Source: Caulobacteraceae bacterium
GTDB taxonomy: Bacteria; Pseudomonadota; Alphaproteobacteria; Caulobacterales; Caulobacteraceae
Direction: 5' to 3'
DNA: 64,000 nucleotides
NCBI GenBank assembly: GCA_947476325.1
Contig: CANJPZ010000001.1
Span: 62,001-126,000 of the forward strand
Positions 1 through 9,099 of this stretch are shown here, one piece after another. Position 1 is the first letter of the stretch. Each line of letters opens with the position of its first letter. The notes under the pieces were generated by a model that saw only the letters and a program-made list of their open reading frames with translations, ran no database searches and was not told where the DNA came from. Made by a program: the position numbers and the translations under genes.

Positions 1-1055
1 ACGCGACCCTGTCCGATCCGCCGGTCATTCAGCCGCTTAATCTGATGCTGGACCTGGCGGGCGAGGCCATGCGCGCGCGCCTGTTCGTCGTGCAGGACGA
101 GGGCGGCCGCGAGGCCTGTCTGCGTCCGGACTTCACCGTCGCCATCGCCCGCGAGCACTTTCGCAGCGGCGGCGCCTCCGGCCGATATCGCTATGAAGGC
201 CGGGCCTTCCGTGTCGCCCCGGCCGGGGCCTTGGACAGCCACCCGGAAGAATTTCTGCAGGTGGGCGTTGAAGTCTTCGGCGAGCCGGCCAGCCCGGGGG
301 CCGACGCCGAAATTCTCGGTGCCGCCTGGCGCGCCGCCTGCGCGGGCGGACGGGGTGATCTGTCCCTGCGCCTGGGCGATGTTGCGCTGTTCGGAGCCGT
401 TCTGTCGTCTCTGGACGTGGCTCCAGAGGTCGCCGGCCGTCTGGTCCGCGCCCTTGGCCGGCCGCGACAGCTGTCGGTCCTGCTGCAGCGCGCGGGCCGC
501 GATGCCGCGCTCGATGCGCAGGAGGCGCGGATCGCCGGCCTGCCCCGCGACGCCGCCATGGCCGCTATCGAGGCGATCTGGGCCCAGAAGGACCTTGAGC
601 CGATCGGCGGGCGGGGCGCGGCCGAAATCGCCGAACGTCTGGCGGCCAAGGCGTTTGCCGCCCGCTCGCCCCGGCTGACGGCGGCGCAGCTGAAGACCAT
701 TGACCGGTATCTTGCCCTGAGCGGCGCGCCGCAAGACGTTCTGTCGGACGTAAAGACCCTGACGGGCGGCGCGGCGGCCCAGGCGGCGCTTGAGTCCTGG
801 GCCGGGCGTCTGGCGGGTTTCAGGCAGGCCGGTGTCGACCTGACCCGCGCCACCCTGAACACCCGTTTTTCCCGCGCCTTTGGCTATTACGACGGCTTCC
901 TCTTTGAAGTGCTGTCCGCGTCACTGCCGGCCGACGCGCCCCTGGCCGCCGGCGGACGATACGATGGTCTGACCGAGCGCCTCGGCGGAATGACCTCGAG
1001 CGCGGTAGGCTGCATGGTCCGGCCGGCGCGGGTCTGGATGGAGACCGGTCGATGA
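1..1055 (+). CDS. hisZ: ATP phosphoribosyltransferase regulatory subunit HisZ (5' end missing)
   Basis: HisZ is a class II histidyl-tRNA-synthetase paralogue that forms the regulatory subunit of the short-form ATP phosphoribosyltransferase, the first step of histidine synthesis in the cytoplasm. The reading frame is open to the window edge (first full codon at base 3), so the true start lies upstream and the ATG at 45 is probably internal. HisRS-like motifs are visible: CLRPDFT near the start, YRYEGRAFRV, and the C-terminal GGRYDGLTERLGG. It overlaps hisG by four bases (ATGA), indicating translational coupling. HisZ accompanies short HisG proteins, and the neighbouring HisG lacks the long-form regulatory domain. 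I see no sign of degeneration. Confidence 0.9.
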   Translation, partial: ATLSDPPVIQPLNLMLDLAGEAMRARLFVVQDEGGREACLRPDFTVAIAREHFRSGGASGRYRYEGRAFRVAPAGALDSHPEEFLQVGVEVFGEPASPGADAEILGAAWRAACAGGRGDLSLRLGDVALFGAVLSSLDVAPEVAGRLVRALGRPRQLSVLLQRAGRDAALDAQEARIAGLPRDAAMAAIEAIWAQKDLEPIGGRGAAEIAERLAAKAFAARSPRLTAAQLKTIDRYLALSGAPQDVLSDVKTLTGGAAAQAALESWAGRLAGFRQAGVDLTRATLNTRFSRAFGYYDGFLFEVLSASLPADAPLAAGGRYDGLTERLGGMTSSAVGCMVRPARVWMETGR

Positions 1056-1777
1056 GCGACCCCCTGATCCTGGCCCTGCCGTCCAAGGGGCGCCTGAAAG
1101 AACAGTGCGAAGCCTGGCTGGAATCGGCCGGCTATCGCCTGGAGACCTCAGGCTCGGGCCGGGGCTACACCGCTGTGCTGAAGGGCGCGCCGGGGATCAC
1201 CGTCCAGTTGCTGTCGGCGGGCAGCATCGCCGCCGCCCTGGACGCCGGCGATGTTCATCTGGGCGTGACCGGCGAGGACCTGTTGCGCGAACGCAGCGAG
1301 GACATCGACGCGCGTGTCATGCTGCTGCGCCCCCTGGGGTTCGGCTCTGCGGATGTGGTGGTCGCCGCGCCCGAAGCCTGGATCGACGTCGACACCATGG
1401 CCGACGTCGACGAGGTGGCGCACGACTATCTGGCCCGCACCGGCGGGCGCCTGCGCGTGGCCACCAAGTACACTATCCTGACCCGGACCTTCTTCGCCGC
1501 CCACGGCGTCGTCGATTACCGGATCGTGCCCTCGGCGGGCGCCACCGAAGGCGCGCCGGCGGCAGGATCGGCGGAGTTGATTGTCGACATCACCACCACC
1601 GGCACGACCCTGACCGCCAACAATCTGAAGATCCTGAAGGATGGTATCATCCTGAAGAGCCAGGCGAATCTGGCTGCCAGCCTGACGGCGATCTGGAGCT
1701 CTGCCCAGAAATCAGGCGCCGCGGCGATTCTCTCAAAAGACGAACAGGCCGGACTGGTCGCGCAATTGGATAGGTAA
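1052..1777 (+). CDS. hisG: ATP phosphoribosyltransferase catalytic subunit HisG, short form
   Basis: HisG condenses ATP with phosphoribosyl pyrophosphate to give phosphoribosyl-ATP, the committed step of histidine synthesis. The 241-residue product begins with the family start LALPSKGRL and has the PRPP-binding segment around residues 170-200, including DITTTGTTLTANNL, followed by IILKSQANL. The length fits the short form, which needs HisZ, and that gene lies directly upstream with a four-base overlap. The remaining his genes present in the window (hisBHAFE) are about 15 kb away, so the pathway is split over at least two loci here; hisD, hisC and hisI are not in the window. Confidence 0.95.
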   Translation: MSDPLILALPSKGRLKEQCEAWLESAGYRLETSGSGRGYTAVLKGAPGITVQLLSAGSIAAALDAGDVHLGVTGEDLLRERSEDIDARVMLLRPLGFGSADVVVAAPEAWIDVDTMADVDEVAHDYLARTGGRLRVATKYTILTRTFFAAHGVVDYRIVPSAGATEGAPAAGSAELIVDITTTGTTLTANNLKILKDGIILKSQANLAASLTAIWSSAQKSGAAAILSKDEQAGLVAQLDR

Positions 1778-1779
1778 GC

Positions 1780-1797
1780 TTGGACGGCGGCGTCCAA
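1780..1797 (+). terminator. Short hairpin just after hisG
   Basis: A perfect 7-bp stem (TTGGACG / CGTCCAA, loop GCGG) begins two bases after the hisG stop codon. It has no following T-run, so it may be a weak terminator or an mRNA 3'-end stabiliser rather than a classical intrinsic terminator. Confidence 0.35.
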
Positions 1798-1840
1798 ACT
1801 AAGGCCAAAATCGCGGATTTCCCCCGCCTATAAGGCCCTT

Positions 1841-1995
1841 GTGAAGATCAACCGATTGACTCACCCCCCGTTCGAGGGTTCCTTGGCCCCGCGAGAGAGA
1901 CCCGGCCGACAGAGCATGGGATCATCGGCGTTTCGGGGAGGAAACGCCTCTACTTCTTCAGACCCGCCGCGAGTATCCCCCGCGGCGGGTTTGTC
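1841..1995 (+). ncRNA. Candidate small RNA between hisG and the M13 peptidase gene
   Basis: This gap between convergent genes has no credible reading frame but is structured. A TATAAG -10-like element lies at 1829-1834. A hairpin GGCGTTT / AAACGCC with a purine loop (CGGGGAGG) lies near 1927-1948. A strong GC hairpin followed by TTTG (1963-1992) resembles an intrinsic terminator on the plus strand. I do not recognise an Rfam family. The element could equally be a long hisG 3' untranslated region. The start point is a guess from the -10-like element. Confidence 0.25.
1963..1992 (+). terminator. Intrinsic-terminator-like hairpin downstream of hisG
   Basis: A perfect 9-bp stem CCCGCCGCG / CGCGGCGGG with a 9-nt loop is followed by TTTGTC. 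It lies on the plus strand between convergent genes and would end hisG read-through or a small transcript. The T-tract is short, so efficiency is uncertain. Confidence 0.5.
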
Positions 1996-2006
1996 ATGTC
2001 TGGACC

Positions 2007-4055
2007 TCACCAGATGTGGGCCCGCTTCTCCGGCGCGATAAACATCTTGCCGCCCGGCTGAATGTTGAAGGCCGTGTACCAGGCGTCGACATTGGGCAGG
2101 GTGCCGTTAACGCGATAGGCGTCCGGCGAATGAGGGTCAGAGGCCAGCTGCTGGATGATGGCGGCGTCGCGTTTCTTGTCGAGCCACGACTGGCCATAGG
2201 CCAGGAAGAACCGCTGGTCGCCGGTCAGTCCGTCGATCACCGGCGCCGGCTTGCCGCCAAGGGCCGCATGATAGGCGTCCAGCGCGATCAGGATGCCGCC
2301 CAGGTCGGCGATGTTCTCGCCCATGGTCAGGCCGCCATTGATCTTGTGACCCGGCACCGGCTCATAGGCGTTGAACTGGGCGCCGAGGATGCTGGCCTGG
2401 GCGTCGTAGCGTTTGGAATCTTCCGGCGTCCACCAGTCGCGCAACAGGCCTGTGGCGTCGGAATGGCGGCCCTGGTCGTCGAAGCCGTGGGTGATCTCGT
2501 GGCCGATGACCGCGCCGATCGAGCCGTAGTTGACCGCCAGGTCCGCATCCGGATCGAAATAGGGCGGCTGCAGGATGGCCGCCGGGAAGACCACTTCATT
2601 GAGGGTCGAGTCGTAATAGGCGTTCACCGTCTGGGGGGTCATGCCCCATTCCAGCCGGTCGATGGGCTTGCCCAGCTTGTTCCGCTGATAGTCCCACTCA
2701 AAGGCGAGCGAGCGGCGGACATTGCCGTAGAGGTCCCTGGCGTCGATGCGCAAGGCCGAATAGTCCCGCCACTTGTCCGGATAGCCGATCTTCACATTGA
2801 TGGCCTCCAGCTTGCGCTGGGCTTCGATGCGGGTCTCGGGGGCCATCCACGAGGCGTTCTGCAGACGGGTCTTGAGCGCTGATTTCAGATTGTTCACCAG
2901 GGTCACCATCTTGGCCTTGGACTCCGGCGGGAAGTACTTGGCCACATAGAGCCGGCCGACCGCTTCGCCGAGAGTCATGTTCACGGCCGCCACGCCGCGC
3001 TTGTAGCGCGGCCGCAGCTCCTGGATGCCGTTAAGGGTCTTGTTGCGGAACTCGAACCGCGAATCGACAAACCGCTTGGACAGATAGGGCGAGGCCTGAT
3101 CGGTCATGGTGAAGGCCTGCCAGGCCTGCAAGGTGGGGATGTCCGTCTCGGCGAAGGCCTTGGCGATGGCTGGGAACGACGACAGCTCGCCCAGCACGAC
3201 CTTTTGCTGACCGTCGAGCCTGGCGGCCCTGAGGAAGTCGGCCCACGGGAAGTCCGCCGTCAGGGTGTTGAGATCCTGGGGCGTGCTGGCGTTGTACATC
3301 TTGATGTCATCGCGGCGCTGTTCGCGCGGCCAGGTCGCCTGGGCGATCCTTGTCTCATAGGCGATGATGTTGTCGGCGTTCTTTTCGGGCTCGGCCCAGC
3401 CGACCATCGTCAGGGTCCGCACGATGTAGGCGCGATAGGCCTTGAGATCATCGGCATGCTTGGGGTCGAGGTAGTAGTCCCTGTCAGGCAGATCCAGACC
3501 GTCGGAGTTTATGTAGGTGACATAGTGGTCCGGGGCGCGCTGGTCGATGCCGACAAAGGGGGCGAACAGCATGCCGTAATAGCTGCCCAGGCCCTCTCCC
3601 ATGACGGCGGCGAGCTTTGGCCGGGTGTCGGCCGCGCGGACCTTGGCCAGGTCGCCGGCCAGTGGTTTGGCGTCCAGGTCTTCGACGCGCTTTTCGTCCA
3701 TGAAGCTGTTGTACACCGCGCCGACCTGGGCCTGTTCGCCCTTGGGCATCCAGGCGTGTGAGGCGTCTTCGATGATCGCCCGAAGCCGCGCATCCGAAAG
3801 CTCGGTCAGCTGTTCGGCCGGGCCCCAGCTGGCGCGGTCGGCGGGGATCTTGAGATCGTCAAACGCCTTGCCGGCCGAATACCGGAAGAAGTCGTCGCCG
3901 GGCCCGGCGCTCTTGTCCATTCCGGGCAGGCTCATGCCCCAGGTTCCGTAACGCGGCGCCGCCAGATTGGTCTGGTCGCCGGCCGGCCTGCAGCCGAAGG
4001 CCAGCAGGGTAGCGCCCAGCACCGCCGTCAATTGAACCTTGTGAACCCAAGCCAT
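2007..4055 (-). CDS. M13 family zinc metallopeptidase, predicted lipoprotein
   Basis: M13 (neprilysin/PepO-type) endopeptidases cleave short peptides using one zinc. The 682-residue product has the zinc motif HEITH at residues 519-523 and the downstream GENIADLGG motif that provides the third ligand, with the family's long N-terminal cap domain in front. An N-terminal hydrophobic segment ends in the lipobox LAFGC, so it is probably an envelope lipoprotein. I chose the ATG at 4055 because GGGGAGG lies six bases upstream; an in-frame start 45 bases earlier would put a non-hydrophobic stretch before the signal. It is convergent with hisG and transcribed alone. The substrate is unknown. Confidence 0.9.
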   Translation of the reverse strand: MAWVHKVQLTAVLGATLLAFGCRPAGDQTNLAAPRYGTWGMSLPGMDKSAGPGDDFFRYSAGKAFDDLKIPADRASWGPAEQLTELSDARLRAIIEDASHAWMPKGEQAQVGAVYNSFMDEKRVEDLDAKPLAGDLAKVRAADTRPKLAAVMGEGLGSYYGMLFAPFVGIDQRAPDHYVTYINSDGLDLPDRDYYLDPKHADDLKAYRAYIVRTLTMVGWAEPEKNADNIIAYETRIAQATWPREQRRDDIKMYNASTPQDLNTLTADFPWADFLRAARLDGQQKVVLGELSSFPAIAKAFAETDIPTLQAWQAFTMTDQASPYLSKRFVDSRFEFRNKTLNGIQELRPRYKRGVAAVNMTLGEAVGRLYVAKYFPPESKAKMVTLVNNLKSALKTRLQNASWMAPETRIEAQRKLEAINVKIGYPDKWRDYSALRIDARDLYGNVRRSLAFEWDYQRNKLGKPIDRLEWGMTPQTVNAYYDSTLNEVVFPAAILQPPYFDPDADLAVNYGSIGAVIGHEITHGFDDQGRHSDATGLLRDWWTPEDSKRYDAQASILGAQFNAYEPVPGHKINGGLTMGENIADLGGILIALDAYHAALGGKPAPVIDGLTGDQRFFLAYGQSWLDKKRDAAIIQQLASDPHSPDAYRVNGTLPNVDAWYTAFNIQPGGKMFIAPEKRAHIW

Positions 4056-4134
4056 GTGAAGCCTCCCCGTCCGTCCATGCACGCTTCCAGTCGTGCACAA
4101 GGACTGCGACCATATTTGGACGCAGCGGCTTAGC

Positions 4135-4644
4135 CTAGGGAACTTTGGCCTTTGTCACCGGCTCAGGTGGCGCAATCTGCACCGTGAAGGCAACCCGCAC
4201 GGTTTCAACTCGGTTCAGTCGGCGAAAGGTCAAGGTCGCGGGAATTGTCTGGCCCTCACTGGTGGACGTTTTCAATCCGACCATCATGGCATGGTAGCCG
4301 CCAGGCGCCAGTTCAAGCGTCCCGCGAGGCGCAATGACCACGCCGTTAGGGAACGACTTCATGGAATAGACCCCGTTCGCCTCCACGGTCTGGTGAAGTT
4401 CAACGCGGGCCGCTCGAGGTGTCGATATCGATACCAAGGCAATCGGCCATGCGCCCGTATTGGCGATGACAGCGAAACCAGCGCCCGTTCCGCCTGCCGG
4501 GGCCGGGCGACTCCAGGGACTATGAACGACTAGGCCGGATGACGGAAAGTCATAGTCGCGGGCCGGAGCGGCTGCAGCGCTGAGGGCCAGGATTGCCAGT
4601 CCGATCGCAAATCGGGCGGGGCCTGTGTTTCCAGCATGCTTCAT
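4135..4644 (-). CDS. Copper chaperone PCu(A)C family protein
   Basis: PCu(A)C proteins carry Cu(I) in the periplasm and deliver it for assembly of the CuA centre of cytochrome c oxidase. The 169-residue protein has a signal peptide (ILALSAAAAPA) and the conserved copper ligands in the pattern His-x(n)-Met...His-x-Met: VELHQ, then VYSMKSFPNG, then GGYHAMMVGL. The C-terminal part is the usual beta sandwich. It is divergent from the antiporter gene. A SCO/SenC gene, whose product works on the same oxidase site, starts at the far end of this window, but the two are not linked. Precise partner assignment is inference. Confidence 0.85.
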   Translation of the reverse strand: MKHAGNTGPARFAIGLAILALSAAAAPARDYDFPSSGLVVHSPWSRPAPAGGTGAGFAVIANTGAWPIALVSISTPRAARVELHQTVEANGVYSMKSFPNGVVIAPRGTLELAPGGYHAMMVGLKTSTSEGQTIPATLTFRRLNRVETVRVAFTVQIAPPEPVTKAKVP

Positions 4645-4748
4645 GGCTATCGCTTAGGCGGCGGCCCGCAAATCCTGCAAGCCCTATTTCACCGGGCGGT
4701 CCTGCACGCCATAGTGACCGCCTCGAGTCACAGGAGACGCCCCGGACC

Positions 4749-6533
4749 TTGGACGCCCAGGCCGCTACCGCCGGATACAAGGACATCGTGCTGTTCCTGG
4801 TTACGGCGGGCGTGGTGGCGCCCCTGTTCCGCCGCTGGAAAATCAGCCCGATCCTGGGCTTCCTGCTGGCGGGGGTAGTGCTGGGCCCGTTCGGGCTGGG
4901 CGCGCTGGGCAAGACCGCGCCCTGGCTGGCGACCTTTACGATCAGCGATCCCGAACAGGTCGCCCAGCTGGCCGAGCTGGGCGTCGTCTTCCTGCTGTTC
5001 ATGATCGGACTGGAGCTGTCCTGGGAGCGCCTGCGCCTCATGCGGCGGATGGTGTTTGGTCTGGGCGGCCTGCAGGTCGCCGTCTGCCTGGGCGTCATCG
5101 CGGCGGCGGCCCACGCCCTGGGCCAGCCCTGGCCGGCGGCCCTGGCTATCGGCGCGGCTCTGGCCCTGTCGTCCACAGCGATCGTCATGCCCCTGCTGGC
5201 CGAGCGCAAGCGCCAGCACTCGCCGGCCGGCCGGGCCATTTTTTCGGTGCTGCTGTTCCAGGATCTGGCGGTGGCCCCGATCCTGATCACCCTGGCCGTG
5301 GCGGCCGGCCACGCCGGCGAGGCGCCGTCGCCCAAACTGCTGCTCGCCTTCGCTCCCGCCGCCATCGGCCTTGTCGTCCTGGTCGTCGCCGGGCGGCTCG
5401 TCCTGCGGCCGATGATGAAGTCGGTGGCGCGCGCCAAGAGCGAAGAGCTGTTCATGGCCGCCTGCCTGCTGGTGGTCATCGGTGCGGGCCTGCTCAGTGC
5501 GCTCAGCGGCCTGTCCATGGCGCTGGGCGCCTTCATCGCCGGCCTGCTGCTGGCCGAGACCGAGTTCCGCCACGAGATCGAGGTGACTATAGAACCCTTC
5601 AAGGGCCTGCTGCTCGGCCTGTTCTTCGTCTCGGTGGGCATCGGCCTTGATCTGTCCCTGCTGGCCCACCATCCGGTGCGCATCGTCGGCATCGCCGCCG
5701 GCCTGTTCGCCCTGACCGGTATGGTCGTGCTGGTCCTGTCGCGCGCCTTTGGCCTGACGTGGCGCCAGGCGGCCGAGGCGGCCTTGCTGCTGGCGGCGGG
5801 CGGCGAGTTCGCCTTTGTCATCATCGGCAACGCCATCGACGGCGATCTGGTCCGCAAGTCGGTCGGCCAGACGGTGCTGGTCGCCGCCACCCTGTCGATG
5901 TTCACCGTGCCTGTGCTGGCCGGCCTGGCCGCCCGGCTGGGTTCAGGGAGACCCGCGGCCGACGCCGCGCCGGCAGAGGCTCCAGGCGATCCGGGCTCGG
6001 GCCCCAAGGTTCTGGTGGTCGGCTACGGCCGCGTCGGACGGCTGGTCGGCGAGATGCTGGACGCCCATGAGATCGCCTGGGTCGGGGCCGACCGCGACAC
6101 CCGCGGCGTCGAGGCCGCGCGCCGGGCGGGCAAGAGCCTCTATTTCGGCGATGCGTCGAAACCGGAATTCCTGAAGCGCTGCGGCCTGGAAACCGCGCCC
6201 GCCCTGGTGGTGACCATGGACAGCCCTGAGGGTGTCGAGGCGGTGGTGGCGGTCGCGCGCGAGCTTCGCCCCGACCTGACAATTGTCGCCCGCGCCCGCG
6301 ACGCGCGCCATGCCCAGCGGCTATACGAGCTGGGCGCCACCGATGCGGTGCCCGAGACCATCGAGGCCTCGCTGCAGTTGTCCGAAGCCGTGCTGGTCGA
6401 CATCGGCATCCCCATGGGCCTGGTCATCGCCTCGATCCACGAGCGTCGAGACGAGTTCCGCAAGATTCTGAACCGGCCCGATGCTCTGGGCGGACGCGTG
6501 CGCCGCGCCCGGGACGCCATGCGCCGGACCTAG
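4749..6533 (+). CDS. CPA2 family monovalent cation:proton antiporter (KefB/KefC-like)
   Basis: This inner-membrane protein combines a multi-helix Na+/H+-exchanger domain (about residues 1-400, including FLLFMIGLELSWERL and the SSTAIVMPLL segment) with a C-terminal RCK/TrkA-N nucleotide-binding domain starting at KVLVVGYGRVGRLVGEML. Such proteins exchange potassium or sodium for protons under control of nucleotide or glutathione adducts. I start it at TTG 4749, downstream of a GGAG element in the leader; the earlier in-frame ATG at 4593 would add a non-hydrophobic extension overlapping the divergent copper-chaperone gene. No KefF/KefG ancillary gene is adjacent, so the exact ion and gating ligand are not assignable. 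Its TAG stop lies inside a dispersed repeat. Confidence 0.85.
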   Translation: MDAQAATAGYKDIVLFLVTAGVVAPLFRRWKISPILGFLLAGVVLGPFGLGALGKTAPWLATFTISDPEQVAQLAELGVVFLLFMIGLELSWERLRLMRRMVFGLGGLQVAVCLGVIAAAAHALGQPWPAALAIGAALALSSTAIVMPLLAERKRQHSPAGRAIFSVLLFQDLAVAPILITLAVAAGHAGEAPSPKLLLAFAPAAIGLVVLVVAGRLVLRPMMKSVARAKSEELFMAACLLVVIGAGLLSALSGLSMALGAFIAGLLLAETEFRHEIEVTIEPFKGLLLGLFFVSVGIGLDLSLLAHHPVRIVGIAAGLFALTGMVVLVLSRAFGLTWRQAAEAALLLAAGGEFAFVIIGNAIDGDLVRKSVGQTVLVAATLSMFTVPVLAGLAARLGSGRPAADAAPAEAPGDPGSGPKVLVVGYGRVGRLVGEMLDAHEIAWVGADRDTRGVEAARRAGKSLYFGDASKPEFLKRCGLETAPALVVTMDSPEGVEAVVAVARELRPDLTIVARARDARHAQRLYELGATDAVPETIEASLQLSEAVLVDIGIPMGLVIASIHERRDEFRKILNRPDALGGRVRRARDAMRRT

Positions 6534-6624
6534 AGCGCATTCCGAAAAGCGGAAACCGGTTTCCGGAATAAATATCAAAGATCTGGAGCGGCGATCTGAG
6601 TCCATCTGATCGCAACCCGCTCTA
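6531..6624. repeat. Dispersed hairpin repeat, complete copy 1
   Basis: This 94-bp element has terminal inverted repeats TAGAGCG...CGCTCTA and two internal hairpins: ATTCCGAAAA / TTTCCGGAAT, and GCGATCTGA / TCTGATCGC (each imperfect by a base). The left edge supplies the TAG stop of the antiporter gene and the right edge supplies the TAG stop of the convergent PQQ protein gene. A second full copy is at 22164 and derivatives are at 28742 and 30038. Similar sequences are common in intergenic DNA of alphaproteobacteria (established knowledge, not checked here). Confidence 0.85.
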
Positions 6625-8982
6625 GTCCTCCGGCGGCGGGCCGCCGCGTCCGCCTGCGCCCGCACCACCGCGTCCCGCGCCGCCGCCCCGCGCCGGCTGC
6701 GGCCCCAGCGACTTGACGACGTACTTGCCGATCGCGTCGACATCCGACGGCGACAGGCTGTTGGACAGGGCCGGCATTTCGCCCTGACCCTGGGCGATCA
6801 CCCGGGTGATGTTGGCAAAGTCGGTGCGGCCGGTAATGCGCGGTCCGGTGCCGCCCGAGCCGTCGGCGGCGTGGCAGCCGGCGCAGGTTCGGGTGAAGGC
6901 GGCCTGACCGGCGGCCCGTTCGGCCGGCGTGGCGGTGATCTGGGCGCTGGCCGCGGCCACCGAGGGCGGCGCCGGGGCAAGCGGCACGCCGCCGGCCGGA
7001 GCCGGGCCGTTTTCGCTGGCGCCGTCGAGGGTGAGCGCAACGATCTCGGCCGGCTTGCCCGGCGCGGAGACGGCGACGACGATATATTGCCGGCCGTTGT
7101 GCATGTAGGTCATGGGCGCGCCGGTCGACAGGGTGGGCAGTTCGGTCGAATGGACGACCTTGCCGTCGCGCTTGTCATAGACGCGCAGCAGGGGCCCGCC
7201 GCGGCTGGCTGAAATCGTGCCGGACTCGCCCATGAACAGGAGCTGTTTCGTGAGCAGCGGACCGGGGCGGATGTCGAACTGGCCCATGTGGTCAAAGTCC
7301 AGACCCAGGCCCTGCAGCGCCGGGCTGTTGCGAACCGAGTCGGGCGCGCCGCCGTCCGCCACGTGCCAGAGCATGTCGCCCTTGTTCATGTCCATGGCCA
7401 CCAGTTCGCTGTACGGCGGCTTGAACAGCGGCAGGCCGCGCGGTCCCATGAGCGTGGTGTTGTTGGCCTGAACATAGGCCAGGTTGGTGCGGGCCGGATC
7501 GCCCTTGGCCACGCCAACGGCGCTGGGCCGGTTGCGCGTGGGAATATAGAGCACATTGGTGTCCGGATCGAAGGCGCCGCCGTTCCAGTTGGCGCCGCCG
7601 CCGAAGCCTGGAAAGACCAGCGAGCCCTTGATCTGCGGGGTGACCAAAGCCGGCGGGGTGAACAGCGGGCCCTTGTCATAGGACTTCATGATCTCGATCG
7701 CCTCGGCGCGCAGCTGGGGCGTGAAATCGATCAGATTGTTTTCGTCATAACCCTGGGGCGCGAAGGGAACCGGACGGGTGGGGAAGGGCTGGGTGGGCGA
7801 GGTCTTTTCGCCGGGAACCCGGCTTTGCGGCACCGGCCGCTCCTCGATCGGCCAGATCGGATGTCCGGTGCGGCGGTCGAAGGTGAAAATGAAGCCCTGC
7901 TTGGTCAGCTGACTGACGGCCTGGATGCGCCGGCCGCCGACCACCACGTCGTGCAGGATGGGCGCGGTCGGGTTGTCGTAGTCAAAGATGCCGTGGTGCA
8001 CGGTCTGGAAGTGCCAGATGCGGCGGCCGGTCTTGGCGTCCAGGCAGACGATGCTTTCGGCGAACAGGCCGTTGCCCGGACGCTCGACGCCGGCAAAATC
8101 GTTCGAGGGCGTCTCGGTGGGCAGATAAACGTAACCCAGCTCCGGATCGGCGCTCATCATCGTCCAGACCCCGGCCTGTCCGACAAAGTCAGCGGCGCCG
8201 TTTTCCCAGGTCTCGTAGCCGAACTCGCCCTTGCGGGGCACGACGTGGAAGGTCCAGACCAGCCGGCCGGTGCGCACGTCGTAGCCGCGGATGTCGCCCG
8301 GCAAAACTTCCTTGTTGCGGCCCGGCGAGGGGATGATCTGGGCGATGACGATGTCTCCGACCACCAGGGCCGGCGAGACCGAGCGCACATCGCTGCGCAC
8401 CGCGCGCTCCGGCGCCAGGTTGTCGCGCAGGTTCACGGTTCCGTTCTGGCCGAAGTTGGCCGCGGCGCGGCCGGTCTTGGCATCGATGGCGATCAGGCGG
8501 CCATCCAGCGAGTTGTGGAACAGGCGCTTGTCCTTGCCGTCCGTCCAGTAGGCCAGGCTGCGGGGGCCCAGTGAGGCCGCGCCGCCGCCGATGTCGGCGG
8601 GCTGGGGCTCATAGGTCCAGATCGTCTTGCCGGTGCCCGCGTCGATGGCGGCCGCGCCATGGTTCAGCCAGGGCACGTAAAGCACGCCGTCGTCCAGCAG
8701 GGGCGTTGCCTTGTAGTTGTTCGAGGCCGCCCCGCCCGAGGCTTCGGCCGTCCAGCGCCAGGCGATCTTCAGGCGGCTGACATTGGACAGGTTGATCTGG
8801 TCCAGCGGCGCATAGCGGGTCTGGCCAGCGTCGCCGCCCCAGTATTTCCACTTGGTGGGATCGTAGACCTTGAGGGTCGAGGTGGCCCGGCTCGAGGCGA
8901 CATTGGTCGACGCACAGGCGGCGGCCGTGATCATGACCGTCGCCGTGATCAGCGCCCTGACGAGTCCGCGATGCAGTTTCAT
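6622..8982 (-). CDS. PQQ-type beta-propeller dehydrogenase with C-terminal cytochrome c domain, predicted lipoprotein
   Basis: The 786-residue protein has the quinoprotein propeller signature from its start (WKYWGGDAGQTRYAPLDQIN) through repeated blades, as in membrane-type quinoprotein alcohol/glucose dehydrogenases, then a C-terminal cytochrome c domain with heme-binding CAGCH and a distal Met (GEMPALS). The N-terminus has a hydrophobic segment ending in TAAAC, a lipobox, so it is probably a periplasm-facing lipoprotein. The last 25 residues form a Gly/Arg/Pro-rich tail of unknown role. I place the start at ATG 8982, preceded by a purine-rich GGGGTGGG. It probably oxidises an alcohol or sugar and passes electrons through its heme, but the substrate cannot be read from sequence. 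Confidence 0.85.
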   Translation of the reverse strand: MKLHRGLVRALITATVMITAAACASTNVASSRATSTLKVYDPTKWKYWGGDAGQTRYAPLDQINLSNVSRLKIAWRWTAEASGGAASNNYKATPLLDDGVLYVPWLNHGAAAIDAGTGKTIWTYEPQPADIGGGAASLGPRSLAYWTDGKDKRLFHNSLDGRLIAIDAKTGRAAANFGQNGTVNLRDNLAPERAVRSDVRSVSPALVVGDIVIAQIIPSPGRNKEVLPGDIRGYDVRTGRLVWTFHVVPRKGEFGYETWENGAADFVGQAGVWTMMSADPELGYVYLPTETPSNDFAGVERPGNGLFAESIVCLDAKTGRRIWHFQTVHHGIFDYDNPTAPILHDVVVGGRRIQAVSQLTKQGFIFTFDRRTGHPIWPIEERPVPQSRVPGEKTSPTQPFPTRPVPFAPQGYDENNLIDFTPQLRAEAIEIMKSYDKGPLFTPPALVTPQIKGSLVFPGFGGGANWNGGAFDPDTNVLYIPTRNRPSAVGVAKGDPARTNLAYVQANNTTLMGPRGLPLFKPPYSELVAMDMNKGDMLWHVADGGAPDSVRNSPALQGLGLDFDHMGQFDIRPGPLLTKQLLFMGESGTISASRGGPLLRVYDKRDGKVVHSTELPTLSTGAPMTYMHNGRQYIVVAVSAPGKPAEIVALTLDGASENGPAPAGGVPLAPAPPSVAAASAQITATPAERAAGQAAFTRTCAGCHAADGSGGTGPRITGRTDFANITRVIAQGQGEMPALSNSLSPSDVDAIGKYVVKSLGPQPARGGGAGRGGAGAGGRGGPPPED

Positions 8983-9099
8983 GTGTCCCACCCCTTGCGC
9001 CTTGCTGGCGCATATCGGCGGTCCGGCCCCCGAGCCGGCCACCTTTGGGAAAGACTTAGCGCCCGGGGACGCAACCGACAACCGGCCTTGGGCGGGCCG

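Noticed and set aside
4593-4748. Upstream in-frame extension of the antiporter gene to ATG 4593
   Set aside because: The extra 52 residues are Arg/Pro/Ser-rich and overlap the divergent copper-chaperone gene; the hydrophobic family start is at TTG 4749.
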